From positions 21,916,038-21,980,037 of the forward strand of contig NC_092098.1 in the NCBI RefSeq assembly GCF_045679555.1: DNA of 64,000 nucleotides, written 5' to 3'. Positions 31,012 through 44,726 of this stretch are shown here, one piece after another. This DNA is from Salvelinus alpinus (Eukaryota; Chordata; Actinopteri; Salmoniformes; Salmonidae). Numbering within the stretch: position 1 is the stretch's first letter; every line of letters starts with the position of its first letter. Under the pieces are notes generated by a model that saw only the letters and a program-made list of their open reading frames with translations, was not told where the DNA came from and did not search any database. The position numbers and the translations under genes are program-made.

Positions 31012-31721
31012 CATTTTAGTGGGACGCCCAAGACTGAAGACCCTCTCTCTAAACTCCCCATTGTTTCTGACTTGATCCCATTCTTTTGTGGGCCACCCTA
31101 TCCTATCCCATGCTGTGTACTGTACTGTATGTACTGTGTTGTGAGTGGGTGGATATCAGCAGGCTTGCAGCAGGAAAACAGGACCCCGATACCATTCATT
31201 ATTCACTAGACCAGAGTAGAGTAGTAGCCTGGCTAGCTGCTCCATTAATGGGGTATTCTGGTCCAGAGATGCTGTACATGCAGCCATTTAAGGAGATAAG
31301 GCTTCAGGGACCCCCTTCTCTTTGTCTGTATGTCTATATATCTGTCTGCTTTGTCTGTGTGTCTGCCTGTGCTCACCCACTGTGGGCAGTGTGTGAGTAA
31401 GTTCAGGATGTCTGGACTTCTGAGAGGGTCTGCTTTTAGCTACTGTCTGTATTTTGTTTTCTTTAGACCTAATACCATAGTAATAGTATAGAAATACCCA
31501 CACTCTCCTCCATATGTATTTGGACAGTGAAGCTAAACCCTTTAATTGGGCTCTATACTCTTTGTACGTAGGTGATTTTTCTCACTTTGAACAAATTGGC
31601 CTCAAGGACCCATCAAGTCCGTCAAGATAGATTTTTCTCCATCTTGGATATTTTTGAAAACCTTTGAAAAACTTCTCATGAACAATGTCCAAATTTGGTA
31701 TGTAGATCGATGGTACATATC
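31012..31721. other. Non-coding stretch, no gene seen
   Basis: Mostly unique. CTCCATATGTATTTGGACA at 31509 recurs at 20316. The 104-codon frame at 31086 has no domain and no supporting context. Confidence 0.4.
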
Positions 31722-32733
31722 TTAAAACTTCTTAGGGATAGGGGGCAGTATTTTCACGTCCAGATGAAAGGCGTACCCAAAGTAAACTGCCTCTTACTCA
31801 GGCCCAGAAGCTAGGATATGCATATAATTAGTAGATGTGGATAGAAAACATTCTCAAGTTTCTAAAACTATTAGAATAATGTCTGTGAGTATAACAGAAC
31901 TTATTTGGCAGGCAAAACCCTGAGCACAATCCATCCAGGGAAAAAGTTTTTTGAGGTCATTGTGTTTTCCAATGCGTTTCTATGGGAATCCTGATTAATT
32001 AGTGCCCAGATTGCAGTTTCTATGGCTTCCACTAGATGTCAAAAGTCTTTAGAAATTTGTCGATATTTTTCTTTTGAGAAGTAGTGCAATTCATTCCATG
32101 TGTCACTCTGAAGGTCCCTACTATTTTGGTGCGCGTGAACAGGAACGCGCTTCACGTTGTTTTTATCCGGTATTAGAAACAGTTTATTCCGTCTTAAATT
32201 TGATCCATTATTTACATTTTAGTTTACAGGTAAGTTATTAAATACTTTGTAGTCATGTTGGGCAAGTTGGAACCGGTGTATTTCTGAATCAAATGCGCCA
32301 AATAAATTGACATTTTGGAGATATAAAGAAGGAATGTATCGAACAAAACGACCATTTATTGTGTCAATGAGACATTTGGGATTGCAAAAAGAAGAAGATC
32401 TTCAAAGGTAAGGCATTTATTATATGACTATTTCTGATTTTGTGTCGCACCTGCCTGGTTGATTTTTTTTTTTTCATGTGTTAGTATGCGGGGCGCTGTC
32501 CTCAGATAATCGCATGGTCTGCTTTCGCCATAAAGCCTTTTTGAAATCTGACATAGCGGCTGGATTAACAAGAAGTTAAGCTTTATTTTGATGTATTACA
32601 CATATATTTTCGTGAGTGTTGAATATCGATATTCCTGTAGTTTGAATTTGGCGCTCTGCAATTTCACTGGATGTTGTCAAATCGATCCCGCTACAGGGAT
32701 TAGCGCGTGAAAGGATCCATAAGAGGTTTTAAC
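31722..32733 (-). mobile_element. Salmonid terminal-repeat element, copy B
   Basis: In this orientation it begins AACTTCTTAGGGATAGGGGG and ends CCATAAGAGGTTTTAA, in reverse to copy A. It carries ATATGCATATAATTAGTAGA, TTCCACTAGATGTCAAAAGT (complement of the conserved block), CAAATAAATTGACATTTTGG and, near its far end, the decayed palindrome ATCCCGCTACAGGGAT (32685-32700). No coding potential. Confidence 0.65.
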
Positions 32734-33106
32734 TTAGTCTGAGAAACGCTAAGGGATTGGTTAAGAGATGGTTGAGTTATTGATACGTCAGGAAATCAGA
32801 CTTTACGTGTTCATTTAAATCCATGTTAGGGTTATCAAATACATTACCATGATAAACCATGTTAAGTTTGGCATTACTATCTTAAAAAATAAGGAAAGTA
32901 TTAACAATTCACTTTTTTGACTATGTAATGCGAATGCTTAAAATAATCCTACAAAATCTTATTTTCATGGACTAAATGTCAGATTCACTCCAAATGTGGT
33001 CTTTGGATTTTAAAATATCATTGATGCATTCAAAGATGGCCACACTATACCAGTAGATGCATATTAGCACATATGCTAATAGGCAGTAATATGCAAGCAA
33101 AAAATA
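32734..33106. other. Non-coding stretch, no gene seen
   Basis: AT-rich unique-looking sequence between two mobile elements. Confidence 0.4.
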
Positions 33107-33401
33107 CACTACATGACCAAAAGTATGTGGACATCTGGTTGTCGACAATCTCATTCCAAAATCATGGGCATTAATATGTATTTGATCCCCCTTTGCTGCT
33201 ATAACAGCCTCCAATCTTCTGGGAAGGCTTTCCACTAGATGTTGGAGCATTGCTGCAGGGACATTCAGCCACAAGCATTATTGAGGTCGGGCACTGATGT
33301 TGGGCGATAAGGCCTGGCCTGCAGTCGGCAGTCCAATTTATCCCAAAGGTGTTCCATGGGGTTAAGGTCAGGGCTCTGTGCAGGCAAGTCAAGTTCTTCT
33401 T
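33107..33401 (-). mobile_element. Tc1-like fragment, fourth family
   Basis: The terminal repeat CACTACATGACCAAAAGTAT starts at 33107 after TA. The minus-strand frame below it (33392 to 33171) corresponds to the C-terminal transposase region, with decayed sequence after [14 protein letters not shown]. The element breaks off at about 33401, exactly where the LINE copy begins. Confidence 0.7.
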
Positions 33402-34540
33402 TCAAGATGGCCACCATTGTTCCTGAACCCAAAAAAGCAAAAGTAACTGAACTAAATGACTATCGCCCCGTAGCACTCACTTCTGTCATCATGAAGTGCT
33501 TTGAGAGGCTAGTCAAGGATCATATCACCTCCTCCTTACCTGCCACCCTAGACCCACTTCAATTTGCATACCGCCCCGATAGGTCCACAGACGATACAAT
33601 CGCCATCACACTGCACACTGCCCTATCCCATCTGGACAAGAGGAATACCCATGTAAGAATGCTGTTCATTGACTACAGCTCAGCATTCAACACAATAGTA
33701 CCCTCCAAGCTCATCATTAAGCTTCAGGCCCTGGGGCTCAACCCCAGACTGTGCAATTGGGTCCTGGACTTTCTGACGGGCCGCTCCCAGGTGGTGAAGG
33801 TAGGAAACAACATCTCCACTTCGCTGATCCTCAACACTGGGGCCCCACAGCGGTGCGTGCTCAGCCCCCTCCTGTACTCCCTGTTCACCCATGACTGCAT
33901 GGCCATGCATGCCTCCAACTCAATCATCAAGTTTGCAGATAACACAACAGTAGCAGGCTTGATTACCAACAATGACGAGACAGCCAACAGGGAGAAGGTG
34001 GGGGCTCTGGGAGTGTGGTGCCAGGAAAATAACCTCTCACTCAACGTCAACAAAACAAAGGAGATTATTGTGGACTTCAGGAAACAGCAGAGGGATCACC
34101 GCCCTATCCACATCGACGGGACCGCAGTGGAGAAGGTGGAAAACTTCAAGTTCCTCGGCGTACACATCACAGACAAACTGAAATGGTCCACTCATAGACA
34201 GTGTGGTGAAGAAGGTGCAACAGCGCCTCTTCAATCTCAGGAGGCTGAAGAAATTTGGCTTGGCACCTAAAACCCTCACAAACTTTTACAGATGCACAAT
34301 TAAGAGCATCCTGTCGGGCTGTCACAGGGAGGCCAAAAAGATCATCAAGGACAACAACCACCCGAGCCACTGCCTGTTCACCCCGTTATCATCCAGAAGG
34401 CGAGGTCAGTACAGGTGCATCAAAGCTGGGATCGAGAGACTGAAAAATATATTATATTTCAAGGACATCAGACTGTTAAACAGCCATCACTAGCACATTA
34501 GAGGCTGCTGCCTATATACATAGACTTGAAATCACTGGCC
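33402..34540 (+). mobile_element. Truncated LINE, plus-strand copy of the 6913-8431 family
   Basis: The copy begins in the reverse transcriptase near its N-terminal fingers and ends in the 3' UTR shortly after GACTGTTAAACAGCCATCAC. The usual AATAAAATTTGATTT tail is missing, so it is cut at both ends. An internal deletion near 34318 removes roughly 140 bp present in the minus-strand copy. Confidence 0.85.
33404..34493 (+). pseudogene. LINE reverse transcriptase fragment with mutated active site
   Basis: The plus-strand frame (open from 33356, but homologous only from about 33404) reads [20 protein letters not shown], then [20 protein letters not shown] (motif A Asp present). Motif B is [18 protein letters not shown], where Gly of PQG is replaced by Arg. 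Motif C is [11 protein letters not shown], where the second Asp of the catalytic pair is replaced by Asn. A frameshift near 34200 moves the C-terminus to the frame 34203-34493 ([19 protein letters not shown]...LKNILYFKDIRLLNSHH). Both substitutions would abolish polymerase activity. The ATG at 33356 belongs to the adjoining Tc1 fragment, so it is not the real start. Confidence 0.88.
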
Positions 34541-34670
34541 ACTAGGCATCCCGCTAGCGGGACAACTTCCGGTGGAACTGGAGGGCGTGCAATTCAAATA
34601 AATAATCATTACAATTATGGATATTAAACATTTAGGTACATATAAGTGTCTTTTATCAGCTGAAAGCTTA
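34541..34670 (+). mobile_element. Fragment of the terminal-repeat family
   Basis: It contains the near-palindrome ATCCCGCTAGCGGGAC and ACTTCCGGTGGAACTGGAGG, matching the start of copies A and the 20723 element, then breaks off next to copy C. Confidence 0.55.
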
Positions 34671-35857
34671 AAACTTCTTATGGCTTGGGGGCAGTATTTT
34701 GACGTCTGGATGAGAAGCATGCCCAAAGTAAACTGCCTGTTACTCAGGCCCAGAAGCTAGGATATAATTGGTAGATTTGGATAGAAAACACTCTAAAGTT
34801 TCCAAAACTGTTAAAATAATGTCTGTGAGGATAACATAACTGATATGGCAGTCGAAAACCTGAGGAAAATTCATCCATGAAGTGGGATTTTTTTGATGTG
34901 GGTATTTTCAATTGAATGCCTATAGAGTATCGAATGGGTTAGGACCCAGATTGCAGTTCCTATGGCTTCCACTAGATGTCAACAGTCTTTAGACAATGTT
35001 TCAGGCTTGTTTTCTGAAAAATGAAGAAGAATGAAACCTTTCTGTCTGTGGACTGAGGAAGAATGCAGAGTTGGTATGTGTGCGTGACCGAGTGCGCGCC
35101 CTTCGTTGTTTTTCCTTTCTATTGAAGACGCTATTGTCTGGTTGAAATATTATCGATTATTTAGACAATTGACAACCTGAGAATTAATTATAAACATTGT
35201 TTGACATGTTTTGATTAACTTTACCGGTACTATTAGGATGTATTCGTCTGCATGTTTTGACCGCCTTTGAGTCCCGTGTGGCTCAGTTGGTAGAGCATGG
35301 CGCTTGCAACACCAGGGTTGTGGGTTCAATTCCCACGGGGGGACCAGGATGAATATGTATGAACGTTCCAATTTGTAAGTCGCTCTGGATAAGAGCGTCT
35401 GCTAAATGACTTAAATGTAAAAATGTAAATGTTTGAGCCAGTGGATTACTGAACAAAATGTGCCAACAAAACAGTTTTTGGGATATAAAGAGGGACTTTA
35501 TCGAACAAAACAAACATTTATTGTGTAGCTGTGACTCTTTTGACTGCAACCATATGAAGATCTTCAAAGGTAAGTGATAAATTTTATCGCTATTTCTGAC
35601 TTTTGTAATTCCTTTACTTGGTTGTAAAATGTTTGTATGCTTTTGTAAGCAGGGCGCTGTCCTCAGATAATCGCATGGTATGCTTTCGCCATGAAGCCGT
35701 TTTGAAATCTGACAAAGCGGCTGGATAAACAAGAAGTTCATCTTTAAGCCGATGTATAACACTTCTATTTCTGTATTTTTGAATTTGGCGCTCTGCAATT
35801 TCACCGGATGTTGTCGAGGTGGTTCGCTAGCGGAACGCCTGCGCCAGAAAGGTTAAA
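34671..35857 (-). mobile_element. Salmonid terminal-repeat element, copy C, with a nested SINE
   Basis: It begins TTAAAACTTCTTATGGCTTG and includes TTCCACTAGATGTCAACAGT and TTATCGAACAAAACAAACAT. It ends near GGATGTTGTCGAGGTGGTTC and GCTAGCGGAACGCC. Same orientation as copy B. A SINE interrupts it at 35272-35431, and its flanks rejoin cleanly. Confidence 0.65.
35272..35431 (+). mobile_element. SINE with tRNA-Ala(UGC)-like head and L2 tail
   Basis: The head (about 35271-35346) folds like a tRNA. It has A-box GTGGCTCAGTTGGTAGAGC, anticodon loop CTTGCAA (anticodon TGC, Ala), B-box GGGTTCAATTCCCAC, and acceptor strands that pair mostly, ending in ACCA. The 3' part TAAGTCGCTCTGGATAAGAG plus CGTCTGCTAAATGACTTAAA matches the end of the L2 LINE at 29536-29580. 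A direct repeat TTTGAG (35266-35271 and 35432-35437) is the target duplication. It is not a functional tRNA gene, because the anticodon stem has a mismatch and the copy is SINE-embedded. Confidence 0.85.
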
Positions 35858-36629
35858 TTCTTGTTAATCTAACTGCACTGTCCGATTTACAGTAGCTATT
35901 ACAGCGAAAACATGCCATGCGATTGTTTGAGGACGGCCCCACACATCTAAATATTTTTCCACCGGCACAGGTTTCATACATTCACAAATAACGATTAAAT
36001 ATCCACTTACTTTTTGAAAGTATTCCTCTGATTTGTCATCCAAAGGGTCCCAGCTATAACATGTATTGTCGTTTTGTTAGATAAAATCCTTCTTTATATC
36101 CCAAAAAGTCTGTTTAGTTGGCGCCATCAATTTGAGTAATCCACTTGTTCAACAAGCAGAGAAAGTAATCAGAAAATCTACCCCTTAACTTTGTTTCAAC
36201 AAGTCAAAATACGTTTCTATTTACTCCTCAGATACCCTAAAATGTAATCAAACTATAATATTTCTTACGGAAAGAAGTATGTTCAATAGGAAACCGATTT
36301 TAGCAGGAGCAGGTCTTCATGGCGTGCTCAAACACGAATTTCCAAGACTGTGTCCCTGTACTAAAACTGATCTTTCTTATTCGTTTTTGAAGTTACAAGC
36401 CTGAAACCTTGAACATAGACTGCTGACACCCCGTGAAAGCCATAGGAATTGCATCCAGGGAGCTAATTGTCAATATGACCTTTTACTTGCCTTTCTAAGA
36501 GGATGGTCTCACAAAAAAAAAGAATCTGGTTGGTTTTTCTTTGGATTTTCTCCTAACATATCTATTGTGTTATATTCTCCTACATTATTTGAACATTTCT
36601 ACAAACTTCAAAGTGTTTTCTTTTGAATA
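35858..36629 (+). mobile_element. Diverged inner part of the terminal-repeat family
   Basis: The segment carries GTTAATCTAACTGCACTGTC, AGTTGGCGCCATCAATTTGA and CATAGACTGCTGACACCCCG. These parallel the TTAATC-CAGCCACTGTG, TTTGGCGCG and GACTGTTGACATCTAGTGG blocks of copy A. It is diverged and has no clear ends. Confidence 0.45.
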
Positions 36630-37109
36630 GCCTTCATTTCTCAGAACAAGAATAGACTGATGAGTTTCAGAAGAAAGTTCTTTGTTTCTGGCCTTTTTGA
36701 GACTGTAATCAAACCCACAAATGCTGATGTTCCAGATACTCAACTAGTCTAAAGAAGGCCAGTTTTATTGCTTCTTTAATCAGAACAACAGTTTTCAGCT
36801 GTGCTAACATAATTGCAAAAGGGTTTTCTATTGATCAATTAGCCTTTTTAAAATGATAAACTTGGATTAGCTAACACAACGTGCCATTGGAACACAGAAG
36901 TGATGGTTGCTGAAAATGGGCCTCTGTACGGCTATGTAGATATTCCATAAAAAATCAGCTGTTTCCAGCTGCAATAGTCATTTACAACATTAACAATGTC
37001 TACACTGTATTTCTGATCAATTTGATGTTATTTTAATAGACAAAAAATGTGCTTTTCTTTCAAAAACAAGGACATTTCTAAGTGACCCCAAACTTTTGAA
37101 CAGTAGTAT
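36630..37109 (+). mobile_element. Tc1-like element right half, fifth family
   Basis: It holds a transposase C-terminal remnant (MSFRRKFFVSGLFETVIKPT, near 36660, ending in TAA after TQLV), then a long AT-rich 3' region. The right terminal repeat GACCCCAAACTTTTGAACAG ends at about 37109, next to TA. The left half is absent. Confidence 0.6.
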
Positions 37110-37112
37110 ACT

Positions 37113-37357
37113 GTATATACTGTATTATATTCTACTGTATCTTAGTCTATGCTGCTCTGACATTGCTAGTCCATATATTTATATTAATTCCATTCCTTTA
37201 CTTAGATTTGTGTGTGTTGGGTATACGTTATGAAATTGTTAGATATTTCTTGTTAGATATTACTGCACTGTCAGAGCTAGAAACACAATCCTTTGCCTAC
37301 ACCCGCAATAACATCTGCTAAACACGTGTATGTGACAAATAAAATTTGATTTGATTT
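37113..37357 (+). mobile_element. LINE 3' tail fragment
   Basis: It ends AACATCTGCTAAACACGTGT then ATGTGACAAATAAAATTTGA, the same 3' end as the minus-strand LINE at 6913. Only the 3' UTR is present. It abuts the next Tc1 fragment without a spacer. Confidence 0.75.
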
Positions 37358-38088
37358 AGTAGTGGTTTCTTTGCAGCAAATCGACCATGAAGGCCTAATT
37401 CACACATTCTCCTCTGAACAGTTGATGTTGAGATTTGTCTTTTACTTGAACTCTGTAAAGCCTTTATTTGGGCTGCAATCTGAGGTGCAGTTAACTCTAA
37501 TGAACTTATCCTCTGCAGCAGAGGTAACTCTGGGTTTTCCTTTCCTGTGGCGGTCCTCATGAGAGCCAGTTTCATCATAGCACTTGAGGGTTTTTGCGAC
37601 TGCACTTGAAATATTCCACATTGACTGACCTTCAGTCTTAAAGTAATGATGGACTGTCGTTTCTCTTTGTTTATCTGAGCTGTTCTTGCCATAATATGGA
37701 CTTGGTCTTTTACCAAATCTTCTGTATATCCCCCCTACCTTGTCACAACACAACTGATTGGCTCAAATGCATTAAAGAAGGAAAGAAATTCCACAAATGA
37801 ACTTTTAACAAGGCACACCTGTTAATTGAAATGCATTCCAGGTGATTACCACATGAAGCTGGTTTAGAGAATGCCAAAGTGTGCAAAGCTGTCATCAAGG
37901 CATAGGTGGCTATTTGAAGAATCTCAAGTATAAAATATATTTTGATTTGTTTAACACTTTTTTGGTTACTACATGATTCCATGTGTATTATTTCATAGTT
38001 TTGATGTCTTCACTATTATTCTAGAAAATAATAAAATAAAGAAAAACCCTGGAATGAGTAGGAGTGTTCAAACCTTTGACTGGTACTA
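37358..38088 (-). pseudogene. Truncated Tc1-like element and transposase N-terminus, second family
   Basis: The right terminal repeat is decayed (TTTGACTGGTACTA at 38075-38088). The transposase start is at 37692 (MARTAQINKEKRQSIITL). The DNA-binding half follows with fragments in two frames: [20 protein letters not shown] in one and [19 protein letters not shown] in the other, so at least two frameshifts are present. The element ends at KKPLL next to the LINE tail, so the catalytic domain is missing altogether. Confidence 0.85.
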
Positions 38089-38435
38089 TACATTTGGCAG
38101 AGTTTACTCCAGCATTGGTCTTTGCAGCAATTAAGTTGTTTCTGATAGTAAGACAAGCCAATGTTTCTCACTGCTAATTGTCGTGTTACTGTATGTTGTG
38201 CATGTGAATTCAAGTGTTAATGAAGGGACACAGTATCCTTTACTATAAGAGAAGTCCCATTGTGTTTTACGATCACATTCAATAATTGGTCACTCACACT
38301 GACACTGACACTGACAACATCTCTGAGGTTAGCAGTCTGTTTTGGGGAAGAGATCAACATCCAATGGATCAATCACTTAACCTTGAGAGACAATATTATA
38401 GTGACAGTAGACAGTAAGAAGGAAAGAAAGAGGGA
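38089..38435. other. Non-coding stretch, no gene seen
   Basis: Unique-looking sequence with a short CACTGA repeat (about 38292-38313). No gene. Confidence 0.4.
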
Positions 38436-38760
38436 GAGAGAAGGACAGAGAGACAGAAAGAGAGAGAGGAGGAAGACAGAGAGACAGGGACCGAGACAGA
38501 GAGACAGAATGAGCGAGACAGAGAGATGGAGAGAGAGAGGAGGAAGACAGAGAGACAGGGACAGAGACAGAGAGACAGAATGAGCGAGACAGATAGAGGG
38601 AGAGAGAGAGGAGGAAGACAGAGAGACAGGGATAGAGACAGAGAGACAGAATGAGCGAGACAGAGAGAGGGAGAGAGAGAGGAGGAAGACAGAGAGACAG
38701 GGACAGAGACAGAGAGACAGAATGAGCGAGACAGAGAGAGGGAGAGAGAGAGAAGAGAAA
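38436..38760. repeat. 71-bp purine-rich minisatellite
   Basis: The word GAATGAGCGAGACAGA starts at 38507, 38578, 38649 and 38720, an exact 71-bp period over about 4.5 units. One strand is nearly pure purine, which favours triplex (H-DNA) formation. Confidence 0.93.
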
Positions 38761-38982
38761 AAAGAAGAGAGATGAATCCCCTTATACCCAGACAGAACAC
38801 AGTGCTTGCATTACTTTCCCTGTTGTCATCCTATTACATCTGAGTTTATTAAGCCCTCCACAGTGCTAACGATGCTAACGATGAGCTGGAGAAATAATTA
38901 GCCTCATCAGAAGGATTTTCAAAGTGTTTATATTATCTTAATTTACACTAGCCGGCACCATCGCTACCAACCCTGCCGCAGC
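38761..38982. promoter_or_regulatory. Repeat-free AT-rich block, candidate conserved non-coding element
   Basis: A tandem GTGCTAACGATGCTAACGAT and then GAAATAATTAGCCTCATCAG are followed by an AT-rich segment. There is no transposon signature. Regulatory function is inferred from composition only. Confidence 0.2.
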
Positions 38983-39222
<240 letters not shown>

Positions 39223-39225
39223 AGT

Positions 39226-39998
39226 CCTTCAGACACTCCCCTAAGACCCAGCCTCTAGCTAGCGCAATAACGCAGCTGAAAGAGCAAGAAGAGCAGCTTG
39301 TTTTAAAAGATAAATGCTACTGTGTAAATATATTTCCAGAAGCCATCCAGGGAATAATCAAGTTTTCATTTAGCTGCTAATCTAATTGGCTGCTGTGACG
39401 TCCAACAGCCTCCCTGAAGTCATTTCAAAAGGAAGAGGGAGGAGGAATTTGCATGCAGAAAAGGAACCTTCTTCAAAATCACTACTGGGCACTTTCAGGT
39501 TTTTCTATTTGAGGAGATATCAATGTGTGTGTAGGATAATGGTGGTGATTTGGTGGATGAAGCACGCTTGCCTGATGATTAACCTTGCCTGAGACTTGAA
39601 GACACGCATTAACTCCACAAGACCCTGGTTGGAGTCAATTAAAAGATCCATGGATCTACACACTTCAGCAAAGTGTTGCAAACACAGCTATTGCCTACTA
39701 CTACAGCTATTCTAGAGAATTACATATAATTCAGCGGCACCCACATTGTTATTACAATGCAAAACAATCATAAATAAATGGAAGTTCTTATTGTCTGATT
39801 GCATTTACCATGACCATTCCAGATCATACAACCAGTCTGATTAATGGGGAGATAATTGTAATAATGATATTAGTGACAATAATGAAGAGCAGCCATTTGC
39901 ATACTGTGTCACATGACAGGACAGCCTGGCACCAGGGCTCTTGGGTGGCGGCTGGCTGCTTAGGAATGCACAAATCAAAGGCTTGGTGTGTGTGTGTG
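39226..39998. promoter_or_regulatory. Repeat-poor blocks, candidate conserved non-coding elements
   Basis: TTAGCTGCTAATCTAATTGG (about 39370), GATTAATGGGGAGATAATTG (about 39839) and ATAATGATATTAGTGACAAT are homeodomain-like clusters in otherwise unique sequence. No frame with a domain. The interval from about 39545 to 39960 is the most enhancer-like. This is inference only. Confidence 0.25.
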
Positions 39999-39999
39999 T

Positions 40000-40130
<131 letters not shown>

Positions 40131-40331
40131 AGAGAGTCTGTGTAGGGGGAGTTTTGTTCGCTCTCACTGTGCTCGGCTGAAGCAGGGCACCGGGGGACGT
40201 GATGGGGGTGTGAGCATGGGGGGGGGTTGAGGCACTCCCAACACTTGCCACTCAGTCGTCCGGCGAGGGGGCCAAGGGCTTCATTAGAGGGAGCTAGAGG
40301 CTGACCCCGTCTGCCGTGGGGCAGGGGGGTT

Positions 40332-40351
40332 GGGGGGGGGGGGGGGGGGGG
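40332..40351. repeat. Homopolymer of 20 G
   Basis: Twenty consecutive G residues follow a run of six G and TT. This tract is strongly quadruplex-prone, and its length is likely to be uncertain in assemblies. Confidence 0.95.
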
Positions 40352-40624
40352 CTGGCGCCCATTGCTCTGCCGAGCTGCTTCTCCCCTGGGCTACCCTGCC
40401 CGACCTCCCAGCTCTCAAGATGGGCAAGAAAAATCAACAGCGCTTCTCTTTGAAGCCGTCTCCTCCTCTGTCTCTCTCTTTCTCCGCTCCCTTTCTCCGT
40501 GGACCTCATGAATCATTCATCCTAACCCCCTTCCTCCACCTCTCCATCCACACTCCTGACAAATTTTTTTCTCCATTTGTTTTAGGAGGGTCTGCCTTCC
40601 AGAAAAAAAGGGGAGATGAAACAG

Positions 40625-41001
40625 CCCATTAATGTCACTGCTCCTCCGTGTATCCCATTAAAGTCACTGCTCCTCCGTGTAGCCCATTAATGTCACTGCT
40701 CCTCCGTGTATCCCATTAATGTCACTGCTCCTCCGTGTAGCCCATTAATGTCACTGCTCCTCCGTGTATCCCATTAATGTCACTGCTCCTCCGTGTAGCC
40801 CATTAATGTCACTGCTCCTCCGTGTAGCCCATTAATGTCACTGCTCCTCCGTGTATCCCATTAAAGTCACTGCTCCTCCGTGTAGCCCATTAATGTCACT
40901 GCTCCTCCGTGTATCCCATTAATGTCACTGCTCCTCCGGGTATCCCATTAATGTCACTGCTCCTCCGTGTATCCCATTAATGTCACTGCTCCTCCGTGTA
41001 T
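40625..41001. repeat. 29-bp minisatellite, 13 units
   Basis: The unit starts CCCATTAATGTCACTGCTCC and ends TCCGTGTA followed by T or G. Thirteen units fit an exact 29-bp period (377 bp). T-ending and G-ending units alternate over much of the array. Confidence 0.95.
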
Positions 41002-43725
<2,724 letters not shown>

Positions 43726-43948
43726 GAGGCGTCATTCAAGTTTGAAGAATTGTCTTGTTCTGTGAGCACATTCTAAATGCCCATAGATAACCTAAGAAGA
43801 GCAATGGGAGAAAATAAGTATTGTACAGAAGTAAACTAATACTGCCACATTTACAAACTCCACTTTGTGAGTGTGTGCATGCATGTCTGAACTTGCAAGT
43901 AAGCATTTCATTGGACGATGTATGTCATGCTCATCCCATACACACGAC

Positions 43949-44718
43949 CAGTGGTGTAAAGTAACTAAGTAAAAATACTTTTAAGTACTGTAATATTTAA
44001 GTAGTTTTGGGGGTATCTGTCCTTTACTTTAATAATGAAATTGTTGACAACTTTTACTTCACTACAATACTATGGAAAATAATGTACTTTTTACTCCATA
44101 CATTTTCCCTGACACCCAAAAGTACTTGTTACATTTTGAATGCTTAGCAGTACAGCAAAGGGGTCCAATTCAAACACTTACCAAGAGAACATCCCTGGTC
44201 ATCCCTGCTGCCTCTGATCTGGCAGACTCAATAAACACAAATGCTTCATTGTAAATTGTGTCTGAGTGTTGGAGAGCCCCTGGCTAGCCGCAAATGAAAA
44301 AAAGAAGAAGAAAATTGTGCCGTCTGGTTTGCTTAATATAAGGAATTTGAAATGATTTATATGTTAACTTTTATTTTTGATACTTAAGTATGTTTTACCA
44401 AATACTTTTAGACTTTTACACAAGTAGTGTTTTACTGGGTGACTTTCACTTTAACTTGAGTCATTTTTGGGGCGGGGTGGCAGGTAACCTAGTGGTTAGA
44501 GCACTGGACTAGTAACCAAAAGGTTGGAAGATGAAATCCCCGAGCTGACAAAGTAAAAATGTGTTGTTCTGCCCCTGAACAAGGCAGTTATCCTACTGTT
44601 CCTATGCCATCATTGAAAAGAATAAGAATTTGCCTAGTTAAATAAAGATTTAAAAAATAATTTTCTGTTAAGGTATCTTTACTTTAAGTATGAGAATTTG
44701 GTACTTTTTCTACCACTG
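43949..44718. mobile_element. hAT-type MITE with 8-bp target duplication and nested SINE
   Basis: The ends CAGTGGTGTAAAGTAACTAA and its complement, ending TACCACTG, form inverted repeats. Flanks CACACGAC (43941-43948) and CATACGAC (44719-44726) match at 7 of 8 positions, as expected of hAT target duplications. The interior is rich in AAGTA/TACTT words and has no frame. It is interrupted by an HpaI SINE at 44468-44659. Confidence 0.85.
44468..44659 (+). mobile_element. HpaI-type salmonid SINE
   Basis: The tRNA-related head (AACCTAGTGGTTAGAGCACT, B-box region GATGAAATCCCCGAGC) is followed by TTGTTCTGCCCCTGAACAAG and GGCAGTTATCCTACTGTTCC. There the diagnostic HpaI site GTTAAC is mutated to GTTATC. 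The tail TTTGCCTAGTTAAATAAAGA is of RSg-1 LINE type. ATTTT on both sides (44463-44467 and 44660-44664) is the probable target duplication. Confidence 0.85.
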
Positions 44719-44726
44719 CATACGAC

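Noticed and set aside
35271..35346. A tRNA-Ala(UGC) gene
   Set aside because: The cloverleaf is only approximate and is followed by a SINE body and L2 tail with a target duplication. It is a SINE head, not a tRNA gene.
38260..38800. 107- and 134-codon frames (Arg/Glu/Asp-rich or Ser/Leu-rich)
   Set aside because: They are translations of the 71-bp purine-rich minisatellite and its flank.
40330..40632. 100-codon frame downstream of the poly-G tract, including MGKKNQQRFSLKP
   Set aside because: Low-complexity Gly and Pro/Ser content, no recognised domain. It could only be revived by transcript or conservation evidence.
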